From Deltaproteobacteria bacterium (GTDB taxonomy: Bacteria > Bdellovibrionota_C > UBA2361 > SZUA-149 > JAITKM01), in NCBI GenBank assembly GCA_031278395.1, contig JAITKM010000045.1:1-61640 (forward strand): a DNA stretch of 61,640 bases, in the 5' to 3' direction. A program made the position numbers and the translations under genes. Shown here piece by piece: positions 44,508 through 53,729 of this stretch (the stretch's first letter is position 1; every line of letters starts with the position of its first letter). The notes beneath the pieces were generated by a model that saw only the letters and a program-made list of their open reading frames with translations, did not search any database and had not been told where the DNA came from.

Positions 44508-45725
44508 TTAAGTCCGATAGTCGCCGTTTATTTTAACATAGTCATATGTTAGATCGCAGCCATATGCTACCGCTGAGTGATTACCATTATGTAAATTAAT
44601 CTGAATTGTAATACTATCTTCGGCTAATACTTTTAAAGCAAGATCTTCATCGAATTTTACACCAAAAGAATATTGACACACTAATAATTCGCCAGCTTTT
44701 GAAGACAAAGTTACTGAAATATTAGCAATGGAAAAATCTCCTTCTGTATAACCAATTGCACAAAGAATACGTCCCCAATTCGCATCTTTGCCAAACATTG
44801 CCGCTTTTAATAAATCAGAAGCAATTACATTCTTAGCTATAGCACGAGCAATTAAAATACTCGGAGCTTGAAGAACATGACAAATAAGTTGTTTAGTCGC
44901 CCCCTCACCATCTTTAGCTAATAAAGCGGAAAGATAATTTAACACTTCAAAAAGAGCTGTTTTAAAAACTTGGTAATCTTCGTTTTCAGTAGCAATCAGC
45001 TCATTATCAGCTAGACCATTAGAAAGTATTACTGCCATGTCATTGGTTGAAGTATCACCATCAACACAAACCATATTTAGAGTATCTGCCACAACTTCAG
45101 ACAAAGCCTTCTGTAATAAAGCAGAAGTAATCTTAACATCAGAAGTTAAAAAGCAAAGCATGGTTGCCATGTTGATATTTATCATGCCGCTACCTTTTGC
45201 CATGCCACCTAAATGGCAAATTTTGTCCCCTAAATTAAATTCAACTGCTATTTCTTTGGAAAAAGTGTCGGTGGTCATAATAGCTTGACAAGACCGCAAA
45301 TGACCATTTGTAGATAATTCCGCTACCAATTGAGGTAGACCATTTTTAATTGGCGTTATATGAAGTTCCGCGCCAATTACACCAGTAGACGCTACCACAA
45401 CATCACTTGCCTTAATCCCAAGTTCTTTGGCTGTTAGCTCACACATAGCTTGAGCAATCTCTATTCCATTGGCATTACAAGTATTAGCATTACCGCTATT
45501 ACAAATAATAGCTTGTGCCTGTCCATTAGCAACATTTTTTTGAGTAACATAAAGCGGCGCGCCTTTAACTTTGTTGGTAGTATAAGTGCAAGCAACAGAT
45601 GCTAAAGTTGAGCTATAGACTAGGGCTAAATCTAGTTTATTTTTATTTGATCTAATACCACAATATATACCACTGGCGCTCCAACCTTTTGCTGCACAAA
45701 CTCCACCTTGAATTTGCTTAATCAT
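44508..45725 (-). CDS. argJ: glutamate N-acetyltransferase / amino-acid acetyltransferase
   Basis: Arginine synthesis enzyme that moves acetyl from N-acetylornithine to glutamate; bifunctional versions also use acetyl-CoA. The self-cleavage site is in MININMATMLCFLTSDVKIT, at Ala-Thr, with the Thr as nucleophile. KGSGM precedes it (usually KGxGMI). IICNSGNANTCNANG and VASTGVIGAEL are family motifs. Length 405 is normal. AGGAGG lies just before ATG. No other arg gene is near. Confidence 0.96.
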   Translation of the reverse strand: MIKQIQGGVCAAKGWSASGIYCGIRSNKNKLDLALVYSSTLASVACTYTTNKVKGAPLYVTQKNVANGQAQAIICNSGNANTCNANGIEIAQAMCELTAKELGIKASDVVVASTGVIGAELHITPIKNGLPQLVAELSTNGHLRSCQAIMTTDTFSKEIAVEFNLGDKICHLGGMAKGSGMININMATMLCFLTSDVKITSALLQKALSEVVADTLNMVCVDGDTSTNDMAVILSNGLADNELIATENEDYQVFKTALFEVLNYLSALLAKDGEGATKQLICHVLQAPSILIARAIAKNVIASDLLKAAMFGKDANWGRILCAIGYTEGDFSIANISVTLSSKAGELLVCQYSFGVKFDEDLALKVLAEDSITIQINLHNGNHSAVAYGCDLTYDYVKINGDYRT

Positions 45726-46045
45726 AATTTCCTCCTTTTTGAGATTTTTATTAAACTTGAGCTATTAATTGAATTATTAAAATTATATGAGAATAAATAT
45801 ATGCCGCCTACTAGCGACGACGAACAATAAGAAAAGAAAAATTAAAATCAATTGAATGTAACATGAGCTTGGCGTTTAGCACTACTTTAAACATGAAGTC
45901 AATAAATAAAGAAACATGTAGAGTGATGGGTTATTTCAGATATACCTCAGCCCGAATATAGATGATTGAGTTACTCCAAAAATTTTTTATTTTTATTTTG
46001 CTCTTCTATCTATTTTTCCTCGACTTTTGGTCGGGGAGCTAAAGG

Positions 46046-46064
46046 AAAAGTAACCCTGTACCAG
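46046..46064 (+). repeat. solo end of the dispersed repeat family
   Basis: AAAAGTAACCCTGTACCAG followed by AAAAAACCAGAAAAAA. The 45726-46234 gap otherwise holds AT-rich DNA and a CTCGAC/GTCGGG-type short hairpin at about 46019-46039. Confidence 0.85.
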
Positions 46065-46135
46065 AAAAAACCAGAAAAAAGGAAATAAATTTAGCATATT
46101 ATATATTATTCAACTTATGAAAAAAGTAGGAAATA

Positions 46136-46152
46136 AAACAACCCTGTACCAG
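46136..46152 (+). repeat. partial end of the dispersed repeat family
   Basis: AAACAACCCTGTACCAG-like copy with a damaged AAAGT half, 72 bp after the previous copy and in the same orientation. Confidence 0.65.
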
Positions 46153-46234
46153 TATTTTTATTTAAAGAAATAATATTTTTATTCCGATTATGTATCGGTA
46201 GTTTAATCTTAGTTTAACCTTAATAAATACTAAC

Positions 46235-48532
46235 ATGACAGATATAAATATAAAAAAAGACAACACATCAACTCTTGAAAAGAATAAAAAAAAAGATACA
46301 TCCACAGGCTCTGCGGTAACAACAAAAAATGAGCCCCTAAACATCTTAAAATCTGCATCTTTGCCGGAAATTAGTGATCTTTATAAAAGCGCTGAAAATT
46401 TTTTTAAAAACTATGGCATGTACCAACGCATGACTGAAGATTCTCAAGAATTTGTTAAATCCAATGTTGAACTATTTCGCACAATAATTGATAAGATGCA
46501 AGATAAGTCTAAATTTAGTTCTGAAACCATCTTTCCTATTGAAGATATTGAAGGTATTTATTTTAAAGATGGGTTACATAATAATTCATTAATATATAAT
46601 TTAAAAAATTTATCGGATTTAAATTCTGAAAAAACCGTTTCATATTCTGTTATGACCTACAACGGTTCAATCTATGAACAAGTATTTTCTGCTGATGGCA
46701 AAGAGCTTTTATATACCGGTACCAAAAAGGTCTATAATGGTAAAAATGAAGAAGTTAATGCTGATTATAAGGTTGTGGATCACAAAACCAATGCCTATAT
46801 TAAATATACTAATGTTTCTGATTATAATACATTGGGAGGAAAGTTACAGACATTAGAATCCAACAACCCTGCTACCGGACGGACAGAAAATGTTTATTTA
46901 GACCCACAAACCGGTTGCTACAACAGTGAAGTCCGTGAAAGTAAAAAGTTACTCTCTAAAAGTAGCATTAAGGTTTTGCGTGATGGCAGTACTTTAATCG
47001 CATATAACACTAATTCTGGGGATACTAAGCTTAATGTTACTGAAACAGTAAATAAGAAACAGCGGCGTAGAACATACAACATCAATATAACTGATAATAA
47101 TAAAACACTTGTTGAGAGAAAGATCACACAACGACCTATCAGTAAAGATAACAATGTGGTAGAGACTATAATTAACGGGGTTCGGTACACTACAAAATAT
47201 TCTCCAAAGAATGGTGATATTTTAGTTACAAGATATTCTCCAAAGAAAGATAAAACTGCCAATAACAACACAGTAGAAACAATTAAACTTCGTGAAATGT
47301 TGCAGTTAGGTTTATCCGACTTGCAGTTAGTAGATAAAACTATACAAGAAGTAATAAGTGCTCCTGAAGCTATAAATAATGGACTTAAGATATTGAGTAA
47401 GATTGTAGAATCCATAAATCTACTGCCTGAAAAATACACAACCGCTCTTAACGGTTTTATCCAACCAATAGACAAAGAAATTTCAGATGCTCTGTACGTT
47501 GCTAATATGAGTGAGCTCACTCATATGATCGAAAGAGAATCTAACGTCTATAAAAAGAAACTAAAGCTTAGTAGGTTATTAAATCAAATTAATGAATTAA
47601 ATAATTCAGTGACAAATCAAGAATCCCGACAAAAAGTTAATGATTTAAAAAAGGAGGCTCTGGCATTAAATGCAGAGATAATAAAGCATTATAATAATAT
47701 TTCTGACGTATCAGCGATGGTAAAAAAAGAAGACAAAATAGAATTAGATAAAATGGAAGCCAAGAGAAATCCAAGGAGAGAAAGAGAAGATGAGGAACAG
47801 ATCGAGAATAATGATCACCACCTTTGGCAACAATACATTTCACAAAACAACAAGAATTATTTTAACAGGTCAACTAATTATATACATAATATACCGATAG
47901 ACTCAGAATATGAAGCACGAGCAGCTTCTCTTTTGTTAGAGGTCCCACCGGATAGGTTATCAGTTTTAGCATTATTTGATAAAGAAGAAGATATTCCTCC
48001 AATTGGCTATTACATATCAGATAAATTACCTAGCTCGCGAGTTGATCCATTAAATAACGTGCTGGTTATAAATCAAAATATGGCAGTACTGTTGCATGAA
48101 TTAGGGCATTTATATGATTTAGAGTTTACGGATATTACTCATATAACCGAGAGACGCTTGGGGCTATCTTCAAGCCAGCCGATTTTGAATGTCTATGAGA
48201 AGGAACTTGACAATTTTCGAAAAACATCAACTCCTCTTGAACGAAATGCCATTACATATTTTACATTAAATTCTAATGGGAATGAGGTAGATTTACACGG
48301 TGGTGGTATAGGGGATTTTCTTAGACCTGCCGACGTGATAGAAACATCAGTAGGGTATAGCGAAACCTTAGCAGAGTCACACATGATACTTAATGCTTTA
48401 TCCGGTTTTGAAGGTAATTCTTTAAATTTTCGCAGCTTAGTTTTAATGCGTTATTTTCCTAAAACTATAGCAATGGTTCATGAAGTACTAGAAAGAAATA
48501 AAAACGCTCCACAAAACGAACAAAATAATTAA
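46235..48532 (+). CDS. large putative zinc metallopeptidase, possible effector
   Basis: A 765-residue protein with no signal peptide or membrane helix. The N-terminal 60 residues are polar. Residues 100-400 carry beta-rich repeats of a YNG/KYSPKNGD type. Residues 430-560 are helical and charged. The C-terminal domain has His621-Glu622-Leu-Gly-His625 in NMAVLLHELGHLYDLEF, and SETLAESHMIL with Glu710 and Glu714. This layout (HExxH, then ETLAE about 90 residues later) resembles lethal-factor-like (ATLF) gluzincin peptidases. Family assignment is by motif only. It is flanked by repeat copies on both sides. An exported toxin or effector is plausible but unproven. Confidence 0.75.
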   Translation: MTDINIKKDNTSTLEKNKKKDTSTGSAVTTKNEPLNILKSASLPEISDLYKSAENFFKNYGMYQRMTEDSQEFVKSNVELFRTIIDKMQDKSKFSSETIFPIEDIEGIYFKDGLHNNSLIYNLKNLSDLNSEKTVSYSVMTYNGSIYEQVFSADGKELLYTGTKKVYNGKNEEVNADYKVVDHKTNAYIKYTNVSDYNTLGGKLQTLESNNPATGRTENVYLDPQTGCYNSEVRESKKLLSKSSIKVLRDGSTLIAYNTNSGDTKLNVTETVNKKQRRRTYNINITDNNKTLVERKITQRPISKDNNVVETIINGVRYTTKYSPKNGDILVTRYSPKKDKTANNNTVETIKLREMLQLGLSDLQLVDKTIQEVISAPEAINNGLKILSKIVESINLLPEKYTTALNGFIQPIDKEISDALYVANMSELTHMIERESNVYKKKLKLSRLLNQINELNNSVTNQESRQKVNDLKKEALALNAEIIKHYNNISDVSAMVKKEDKIELDKMEAKRNPRREREDEEQIENNDHHLWQQYISQNNKNYFNRSTNYIHNIPIDSEYEARAASLLLEVPPDRLSVLALFDKEEDIPPIGYYISDKLPSSRVDPLNNVLVINQNMAVLLHELGHLYDLEFTDITHITERRLGLSSSQPILNVYEKELDNFRKTSTPLERNAITYFTLNSNGNEVDLHGGGIGDFLRPADVIETSVGYSETLAESHMILNALSGFEGNSLNFRSLVLMRYFPKTIAMVHEVLERNKNAPQNEQNN

Positions 48533-48598
48533 ACTGCGCCGAATTTTTCCGGTACCATTTTTCTAATACCAAGTATTTTTTTCTCTGATGTTTTTCTT

Positions 48599-48658
48599 TT
48601 CTCTGATGCAGGGTTACTTTTGTTTATCCAGAGAAAAAAGTAACCCTGCACCAGAGAA
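48599..48658 (+). mobile_element. minimal repeat element forming a hairpin (about 60 bp)
   Basis: Left arm TTCTCTGATGCAGGG plus TTACTTTT (48599-48621) and right arm 48636-48658 pair over about 23 bp with one G-T. The 14-base centre makes this almost only the two ends. The fold lies between convergent genes and could also stop transcription. Confidence 0.85.
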
Positions 48659-48682
48659 ATCGCAACTACTTTTGGCATGCCC

Positions 48683-49771
48683 CTACACACAATTTCGAAG
48701 GTTTTGAATTAATTCCTGCAAGCCGATACGTTGCTTGGCTGAGATAGTTAAGGCGTGAAACTGCTCGGCAAGAATTTTAACTTGCTCTGACTCAAATGCG
48801 TCAATTTTATTTAAAACTAAAATTTGTGGTTTAGTATAAACATTCAGACTTTCCAAAGTATCAGCCACAACCTTTATACGCCTACTTAAATCTGGATCAG
48901 TAATATCAGCTAAATGTAACAAGACATCAGCAGTTTCAATCTCCTCTAAAGTCGCCTTAAACGCAGTAACTAATTCTTTAGGCAAGTCCCTAATAAAACC
49001 GACTGTATCTACAAAAATTACTTCTAGCCCGCTTGCTAAATACATTCTGCGACTAGTCGTATCCAGTGTGGCAAAAAGTTTGTCTTCTGTCCAAGTTGAG
49101 CTTTTGGTTAAAGCATTTAATAAAGTTGATTTTCCAGCATTAGTATATCCCACAATAGCAATCACCGGGATTTGCTGAGATTCTCGTTTGTTTCTTTTAA
49201 CCCCACGACGTTTTGAAATTTCATTAATCTGTTCTTGCAAAATAGCTATTCTCTCCCGCGCTCGCCTTCTGCTAATTTCTAATTTAGTTTCACCAGGACC
49301 TCGCCCACCAATGCCACCAGTTAAACGACTCAATCCACTATCAAGGTCTGTTAGACGTGGTAAAGAATATTTAAGTTGAGCTAACTCAACTTGTAATCTT
49401 CCCTCGCTGGTTTTAGCCCGTTGAGCAAAAATATCGAGAATCAACATGGAACGATCAATAACCTTTAAATCTGTGAGGCTGGTAATAGCACGCAATTGGC
49501 TAGGCTTTAACTCCTTATCAAAAATTAGTAAGTTCACTTCTAGTTTTTGACTTAGCTCAACAATTTCCTCAATTTTGCCTTTACCAATTAGCGTTTTAGG
49601 ATCTAATTGCCTTCTGCGCTGAATAATACAGTCAGCTACAACCAACCCCGCTGATTCTGCGAGAGCTTTTAACTCTGCCATCGCCACATTACTTTCCTCG
49701 ACAGATTCAGTATATGCGCCAATCAGCAGCGCCGATGTTTTAGGTATAGTTAGCTCAGTTGGTTTTTTCAT
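48683..49771 (-). CDS. hflX: ribosome-associated GTPase HflX
   Basis: GTPase that splits stalled 70S ribosomes, especially under stress. The HflX N-terminal domain (about 1-165) has RRRQLDPKTLIGKGKIEEIV and FDKELKPSQLRAI, then the Gly-rich linker LTGGIGGRGPGETKLE. The G domain has GYTNAGKSTLLNALT (G1), FATLDTTSRR (G2), VDTVGFIRDLP (G3) and LNKID (G4). I start at ATG 49771 (362 residues); the longer frame begins with TTG. hfq is not adjacent. Confidence 0.95.
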   Translation of the reverse strand: MKKPTELTIPKTSALLIGAYTESVEESNVAMAELKALAESAGLVVADCIIQRRRQLDPKTLIGKGKIEEIVELSQKLEVNLLIFDKELKPSQLRAITSLTDLKVIDRSMLILDIFAQRAKTSEGRLQVELAQLKYSLPRLTDLDSGLSRLTGGIGGRGPGETKLEISRRRARERIAILQEQINEISKRRGVKRNKRESQQIPVIAIVGYTNAGKSTLLNALTKSSTWTEDKLFATLDTTSRRMYLASGLEVIFVDTVGFIRDLPKELVTAFKATLEEIETADVLLHLADITDPDLSRRIKVVADTLESLNVYTKPQILVLNKIDAFESEQVKILAEQFHALTISAKQRIGLQELIQNLRNCV

Positions 49772-49861
49772 AGCGTGGGGTATAAAATAGTCAGGTCGGT
49801 TAGTCAAGAGAAAGCAGCTGCAGGGATTGTCCTATAAATAACAGTTCAGCTTCTGAAATAA

Positions 49862-49916
49862 ATATCTACTGCTCTGTATCTTTTTGCTATGTGAAAAAAT
49901 ACAGAGCAGTAGATAT
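49862..49916. other. long perfect hairpin upstream of hflX and fliL
   Basis: An 18-bp perfect stem (49862-49879 with 49899-49916, core CTACTGCTCTGTAT) is extended inward by TTTTT/AAAAA. No T run follows. It lies in the 366-bp divergent gap between hflX and fliL, so it may be regulatory or a relic element. Confidence 0.75.
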
Positions 49917-49930
49917 AAAAAGTTACAATT

Positions 49931-49946
49931 TGCCAAAAAATTGGCA
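49931..49946. promoter_or_regulatory. palindrome in the hflX-fliL gap
   Basis: TGCCAA-AAAA-TTGGCA, a perfect palindrome that could be an operator. The right half starts a weak sigma-54-like TGGCAC but the -12 spacing is wrong. Confidence 0.4.
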
Positions 49947-50137
49947 CTAAAATTTGTTTAGTCAACAAAAAAATAGCATTTCAACTAAGATAAACTTAGT
50001 ATAAAAAGTAGATTTATCTTTTCAAATTAAAATAAATCGTTATAATCCGCCAGCGTTGTTAGCAAATTTAGTTATGAAGTTTTTATAATAAAACTAAATA
50101 ATTGAATCTTATTTTCAATATATTTAAAGGCTAGATT

Positions 50138-50554
50138 ATGAACGTTTTCAAGATTTCTGAGATAAAAAATTATTTTTTGGTGAGCAGTCTAATTTTTGGC
50201 TTACTTTTTGCGATACAGTCCGAGCAGTCTTTTGCGTCCGGCAGTGGAAGCAAAGAACTAACAAATTTATTGTCTTTAAAAACATTTGTTGTGAATTTGC
50301 AAGTTGCTAATCGATTTTTAAAAGTGGATATGCAACTTGAGTTTGAAGATGCACATAAAATTGAAAAAGTTAATAAAGAAATACCACGCTTACGAGATGC
50401 AATTATACGTATTTTAACTAATAAGACAGCTAATGAATTATTAACTGTCGAAGGTAAGGATATCTTAAGAGAAGATATTATAAAAGTATCTAATATTACA
50501 CTTGGCGGGGAGGAGGTAATCGACGTCTACTTTACTGATTTTGTTATTCAGTAA
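50138..50554 (+). CDS. fliL: flagellar basal body protein FliL
   Basis: Inner-membrane protein beside the flagellar stator. One helix at about residues 13-30 is followed by a periplasmic domain (VNLQVANRFLKVDMQLEFED, IRILTNKTANELLTVEGKDI and VIDVYFTDFVIQ), the FliL end motif. Length 138 is normal. It opens the fliLMNOPQR run; a 90-bp gap precedes fliM. Confidence 0.88.
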   Translation: MNVFKISEIKNYFLVSSLIFGLLFAIQSEQSFASGSGSKELTNLLSLKTFVVNLQVANRFLKVDMQLEFEDAHKIEKVNKEIPRLRDAIIRILTNKTANELLTVEGKDILREDIIKVSNITLGGEEVIDVYFTDFVIQ

Positions 50555-50644
50555 AGTAAACGAACTCAAGTAGGGGACAGCGACTTACTACATAAGGTTT
50601 GATTACCTATTTCCAGCAAGTAAAAAAGGTTTTTTTAAGGTTTT

Positions 50645-51664
50645 ATGAATCAAGTTTTAAATCAAGACGAGATTAATGCCCTGTTGCAAGGCTTATCTGA
50701 CGGAGCTGAGGAGATTAAACAAGAGGCCCCAACTGAAGAGGATGCTTCAGCTGCCAGATATGATATCGCTAGCCAAGATAAAATAATTCGTGGTCGAATG
50801 CCAGCCATGGAGTTAATTTACGATCGTTTTGTCAGATCTTTTAGGACTTCACTCTATAAATTTATTGGTAAGACTTGTTTTATTAATGTTGGAAGTATTG
50901 AAATCATTAAATTTGGGGCATTCATAAAAAAATTACCACAGCCTGCGAGTTTGCACATCTTTCGTATGTCACCACTTCAAGGTTATGCCATGCTAGTGCT
51001 TTCTACGCCATTTATCTTTAGCGTTATCGATACCTTGTTTGGCGGTAGCGGAAAAGGCAAGGGCAAGATTGAAGGACGAGAATTTACCCCAATCGAATCG
51101 AGATTAATTAGTAAAGTTACCATGATGGCGCTAGAAACTATGAAAGAATCATGGTTGCCTATTCACCCAGTTGATTTTGTATATGTGCGTTCAGAAATGA
51201 ATCCTTTAGCCATGTCAATTGTGCCTGCGGCAGATGTCGTTATTATTGTAACTATCGAAGTGGAACTAGAAAACGAAAGCTCCACCATCTCGATTTGTAT
51301 TCCTTATTCAACTATTGAGCCGATCAGACAAAAATTAACTACAGGTCTACAATCTACTAGATTTGAAATCGACAACACGACTAAAACTAGAATGGTGCAA
51401 AATTTATTACGTTCGGATGTTAATTTGAGGGTTGAATTAGCTAAGGGTAACGTGAAAGCAAAAACTATCTCAAGTCTGGGACTTGGCGATATAATTCAAC
51501 TTGAAACAGATCCAACAGATTTTGCCAATGTTTTTATAGAAGGAGTTAAAAAATTTAGAGGTAAAGTTGGGACTTTTCATGGCAGTAAAGCGATAAAAAT
51601 CATGGAAGACGTTCTGCCAGAAACAACCCCAATTGAAATTCAGCAATCATCATCATCATCATAA
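50645..51664 (+). CDS. fliM: flagellar motor switch protein FliM
   Basis: C-ring protein that binds CheY-P and sets rotation direction. The N-terminal LNQDEINALLQGL is the EIDALL-type CheY-binding motif. The CheC-like middle (IRGRMPAMELIYDRFVRSFR; DTLFGGSGKGKG) and SpoA-like C-terminal domains follow. A serine tail (QQSSSSS) ends the protein. Length 339. A CheY-binding end suggests chemotaxis control, though no che gene is present here. Confidence 0.96.
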   Translation: MNQVLNQDEINALLQGLSDGAEEIKQEAPTEEDASAARYDIASQDKIIRGRMPAMELIYDRFVRSFRTSLYKFIGKTCFINVGSIEIIKFGAFIKKLPQPASLHIFRMSPLQGYAMLVLSTPFIFSVIDTLFGGSGKGKGKIEGREFTPIESRLISKVTMMALETMKESWLPIHPVDFVYVRSEMNPLAMSIVPAADVVIIVTIEVELENESSTISICIPYSTIEPIRQKLTTGLQSTRFEIDNTTKTRMVQNLLRSDVNLRVELAKGNVKAKTISSLGLGDIIQLETDPTDFANVFIEGVKKFRGKVGTFHGSKAIKIMEDVLPETTPIEIQQSSSSS

Positions 51665-51679
51665 CCAGGGAGATAAACA

Positions 51680-52054
51680 ATGAGTGAAACTACAGAGACT
51701 ACAGAAACCGCAGTGCAAGATGTTGCTGCTGCAGCCAATGATGTAATTAAAGCTACTAATAATATAACTAGCGGTAGTGTCCCGTCAGTTCCTAATAAAA
51801 ATATAGATTTTATCCTAGATGTGGCGCTAACTGTTAGTGTTGAAGTGGGGCGCACAAAAATGTCTATCCAAAATTTGTTGCAACTTGGGCAAGGCGTAGT
51901 GGTTGAGTTAAGTAAGTTAGCTGGTGAGCCTTTAGATATTTATGTTAATGAACGTTTAATTGCTCGTGGTGAGGCGGTGATTGTTAATGAGAAATTTGGA
52001 GTTCGGGTGACAGATATTATTTCGCAACAAGAAAGAGTTAATGCTTTGGGCTAA
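51680..52054 (+). CDS. fliN: flagellar motor switch protein FliN
   Basis: C-ring protein forming the base with FliM. Residues 1-40 are an acidic, Ala/Thr-rich leader. The SpoA domain follows (DVALTVSVEVGRTKMSIQNL, LAGEPLDIYVNERLIARGEA and EKFGVRVTDIIS), the standard FliN core. GGGAG precedes ATG. Length 124 is normal. Confidence 0.95.
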   Translation: MSETTETTETAVQDVAAAANDVIKATNNITSGSVPSVPNKNIDFILDVALTVSVEVGRTKMSIQNLLQLGQGVVVELSKLAGEPLDIYVNERLIARGEAVIVNEKFGVRVTDIISQQERVNALG

Positions 52055-52058
52055 AATT

Positions 52059-52514
52059 ATGAACAAATTTAGAGTTAAATTATTTTTTCTAGTTTTTATT
52101 TTAAGTTTGGACAATGTTACATTTGCCCAAGAGGAATTAGCGTCAAGCTTAGGAGCAGTTACTCTACCGCAAGTTGAAACTGTTCAATCCAGCATTTCCA
52201 AAAATAAAAATCTTGTGGGGAGTAATCTGCCACCGCATTCTGAGTTATGGGGTAGTGCGACTAAAGGATTAATCTATTGTCTGGGGATTTTTTTAATTTT
52301 TTTAGCTTTGAAACATAAATTGAATTTAAAAAATAGTAATAATTCAGACAATTCAATTCGTATTCTAGCTAAGAAAGTTATTGGTAATCGTGCTAGTTTT
52401 CTTTTGATTGAGGTCGAAAATAAAAAATTTTTAGTTGCCCATAATTACGACAGCTTACATTTAATCTCCGAAATTATAGACGACGGTTATTTAGCGACAA
52501 ATTATAAGGAATAG
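52059..52514 (+). CDS. fliO: flagellar biosynthetic protein FliO
   Basis: Assembly factor for the FliP export pore. I start at ATG 52059, five bases after the fliN stop. A signal peptide (to about residue 23, TFAQ) is followed by a periplasmic part. A helix GLIYCLGIFLIFLALK lies near 75-90, then a small cytoplasmic FliO domain (IRILAKKVIGNRASFLLIEV). Weak family conservation is normal; position between fliN and fliP supports the call. Confidence 0.82.
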   Translation: MNKFRVKLFFLVFILSLDNVTFAQEELASSLGAVTLPQVETVQSSISKNKNLVGSNLPPHSELWGSATKGLIYCLGIFLIFLALKHKLNLKNSNNSDNSIRILAKKVIGNRASFLLIEVENKKFLVAHNYDSLHLISEIIDDGYLATNYKE

Positions 52515-52572
52515 CGCGCACAACAGCGGGCACCCACAAGTGGCGTGTGGCGTCCCTACAATAAATTATTCG

Positions 52573-53379
52573 ATGAGTTATCAAGAGAGAATTTCAAATT
52601 TTAGTGGGTTAAATAAACTAGCTCAGGCGCAAGTAGCTGGGCTTGGTTTATTACTACTCACTCTGGCTTTACCAGCTTTGAGCTTTGCGCAAACTACAGC
52701 TCCGATAATTAGCGTTAATCTTCCTGCTGCTGACACAGCAGCTAACGGGCAAGTCATGACTGCCTTGAAAATAGTTGGCTTAATTACTAGTTTAGTTTTT
52801 TTACCAGCTCTTTTAATGTGCACCACTTGCTTTACGAGAATTGCAATTGTCTTAGCTATGACTAGACAAGCCTTAGGCACTGCGCAAACACCGCCCAATC
52901 AAGTGCTTTTAGGTATCGCTTTATTTTTAACTATTGCGATTATGGGTCCAGCTTTTGAAAAGATTTATAACAATTCTTTAGTTCCATATTCGGAAGACCA
53001 AATTACCACCACCGAAGCTTTAGAGCGTGCTTTTGCGCCAGTCCGAGATTTTATGTTGAGCCATACTAGAGAGCAGGATTTAACTTTGTTTATGGAAGTT
53101 CTAAAAGTTACACCGCCCAATTCTCCGCAAGAATTAGGGCCAAGTGTGATTGTACCAGCTTTTTTATTAAGTGAGTTAAACACAGCTTACCAAATAGCGT
53201 TTTTAATTTTTCTGCCGTTTTTGATTTTAGATTTAATTATTTCATCAATTCTAACTTCAATGAGTATGATTACTTTGCCGCCGACTATTATTTCGTTACC
53301 GATAAAGCTAATGTTGTTTGTGATTATTGATGGCTGGCATTTGATTATTGGCAATTTGGTAAAAAGTTATGGAGGATAA
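52573..53379 (+). CDS. fliP: flagellar export pore protein FliP
   Basis: Core of the flagellar type III export gate. From ATG 52573 it has a cleavable signal (ALPALSFAQ) and four helices. The family core is FTRIAIVLAMTRQALGTAQT followed by PPNQVLLGIALFLT, and the second signature PAFLLSELNTAYQIAFLIFL. Length 268 fits. GTG 52540 would add 11 unlikely residues. Confidence 0.96.
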   Translation: MSYQERISNFSGLNKLAQAQVAGLGLLLLTLALPALSFAQTTAPIISVNLPAADTAANGQVMTALKIVGLITSLVFLPALLMCTTCFTRIAIVLAMTRQALGTAQTPPNQVLLGIALFLTIAIMGPAFEKIYNNSLVPYSEDQITTTEALERAFAPVRDFMLSHTREQDLTLFMEVLKVTPPNSPQELGPSVIVPAFLLSELNTAYQIAFLIFLPFLILDLIISSILTSMSMITLPPTIISLPIKLMLFVIIDGWHLIIGNLVKSYGG

Positions 53380-53457
53380 GTTTATTTTCCCTCCCGAATT
53401 TTTGCGAATTAACGCGAGAAATTGCCGGGTAGCAAAAATAACTAATAGGGAATTATT

Positions 53458-53727
53458 ATGACAATTGAAGATTTTATACAACTTACAACATATGGTGTGC
53501 AGACCGCAATTTTGGTTTCAGCTCCGCCATTACTAATGGGGTTAATTGCTGGTGTGCTAGTTAGTATTTTTCAAGCTGCAACCCAAATTAATGATTCAGC
53601 CTTAGCATTTATTCCCAAAATATTGGCTTCTGTGTTGTCTTTAATTATTTTTGGACCTTGGATGATTGCGGAGATTTCTGGTTTTGCGACTTACACGATG
53701 AACTTAATGACTAGCATAGCTAATTAA
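53458..53727 (+). CDS. fliQ: flagellar export protein FliQ
   Basis: Small export-gate subunit with two helices, 89 residues. LVSAPPLLMGLIAGVLVSIF followed by QAATQINDSALAFIPK is the FliQ signature. A GGGAAT precedes the start and fliR follows after two bases. Confidence 0.95.
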   Translation: MTIEDFIQLTTYGVQTAILVSAPPLLMGLIAGVLVSIFQAATQINDSALAFIPKILASVLSLIIFGPWMIAEISGFATYTMNLMTSIAN

Positions 53728-53729
53728 TT

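Noticed and set aside
49941-49958. sigma-54 promoter before fliL
   Set aside because: TGGCAC is present but the TTG element is one base off and lacks GC at -12.
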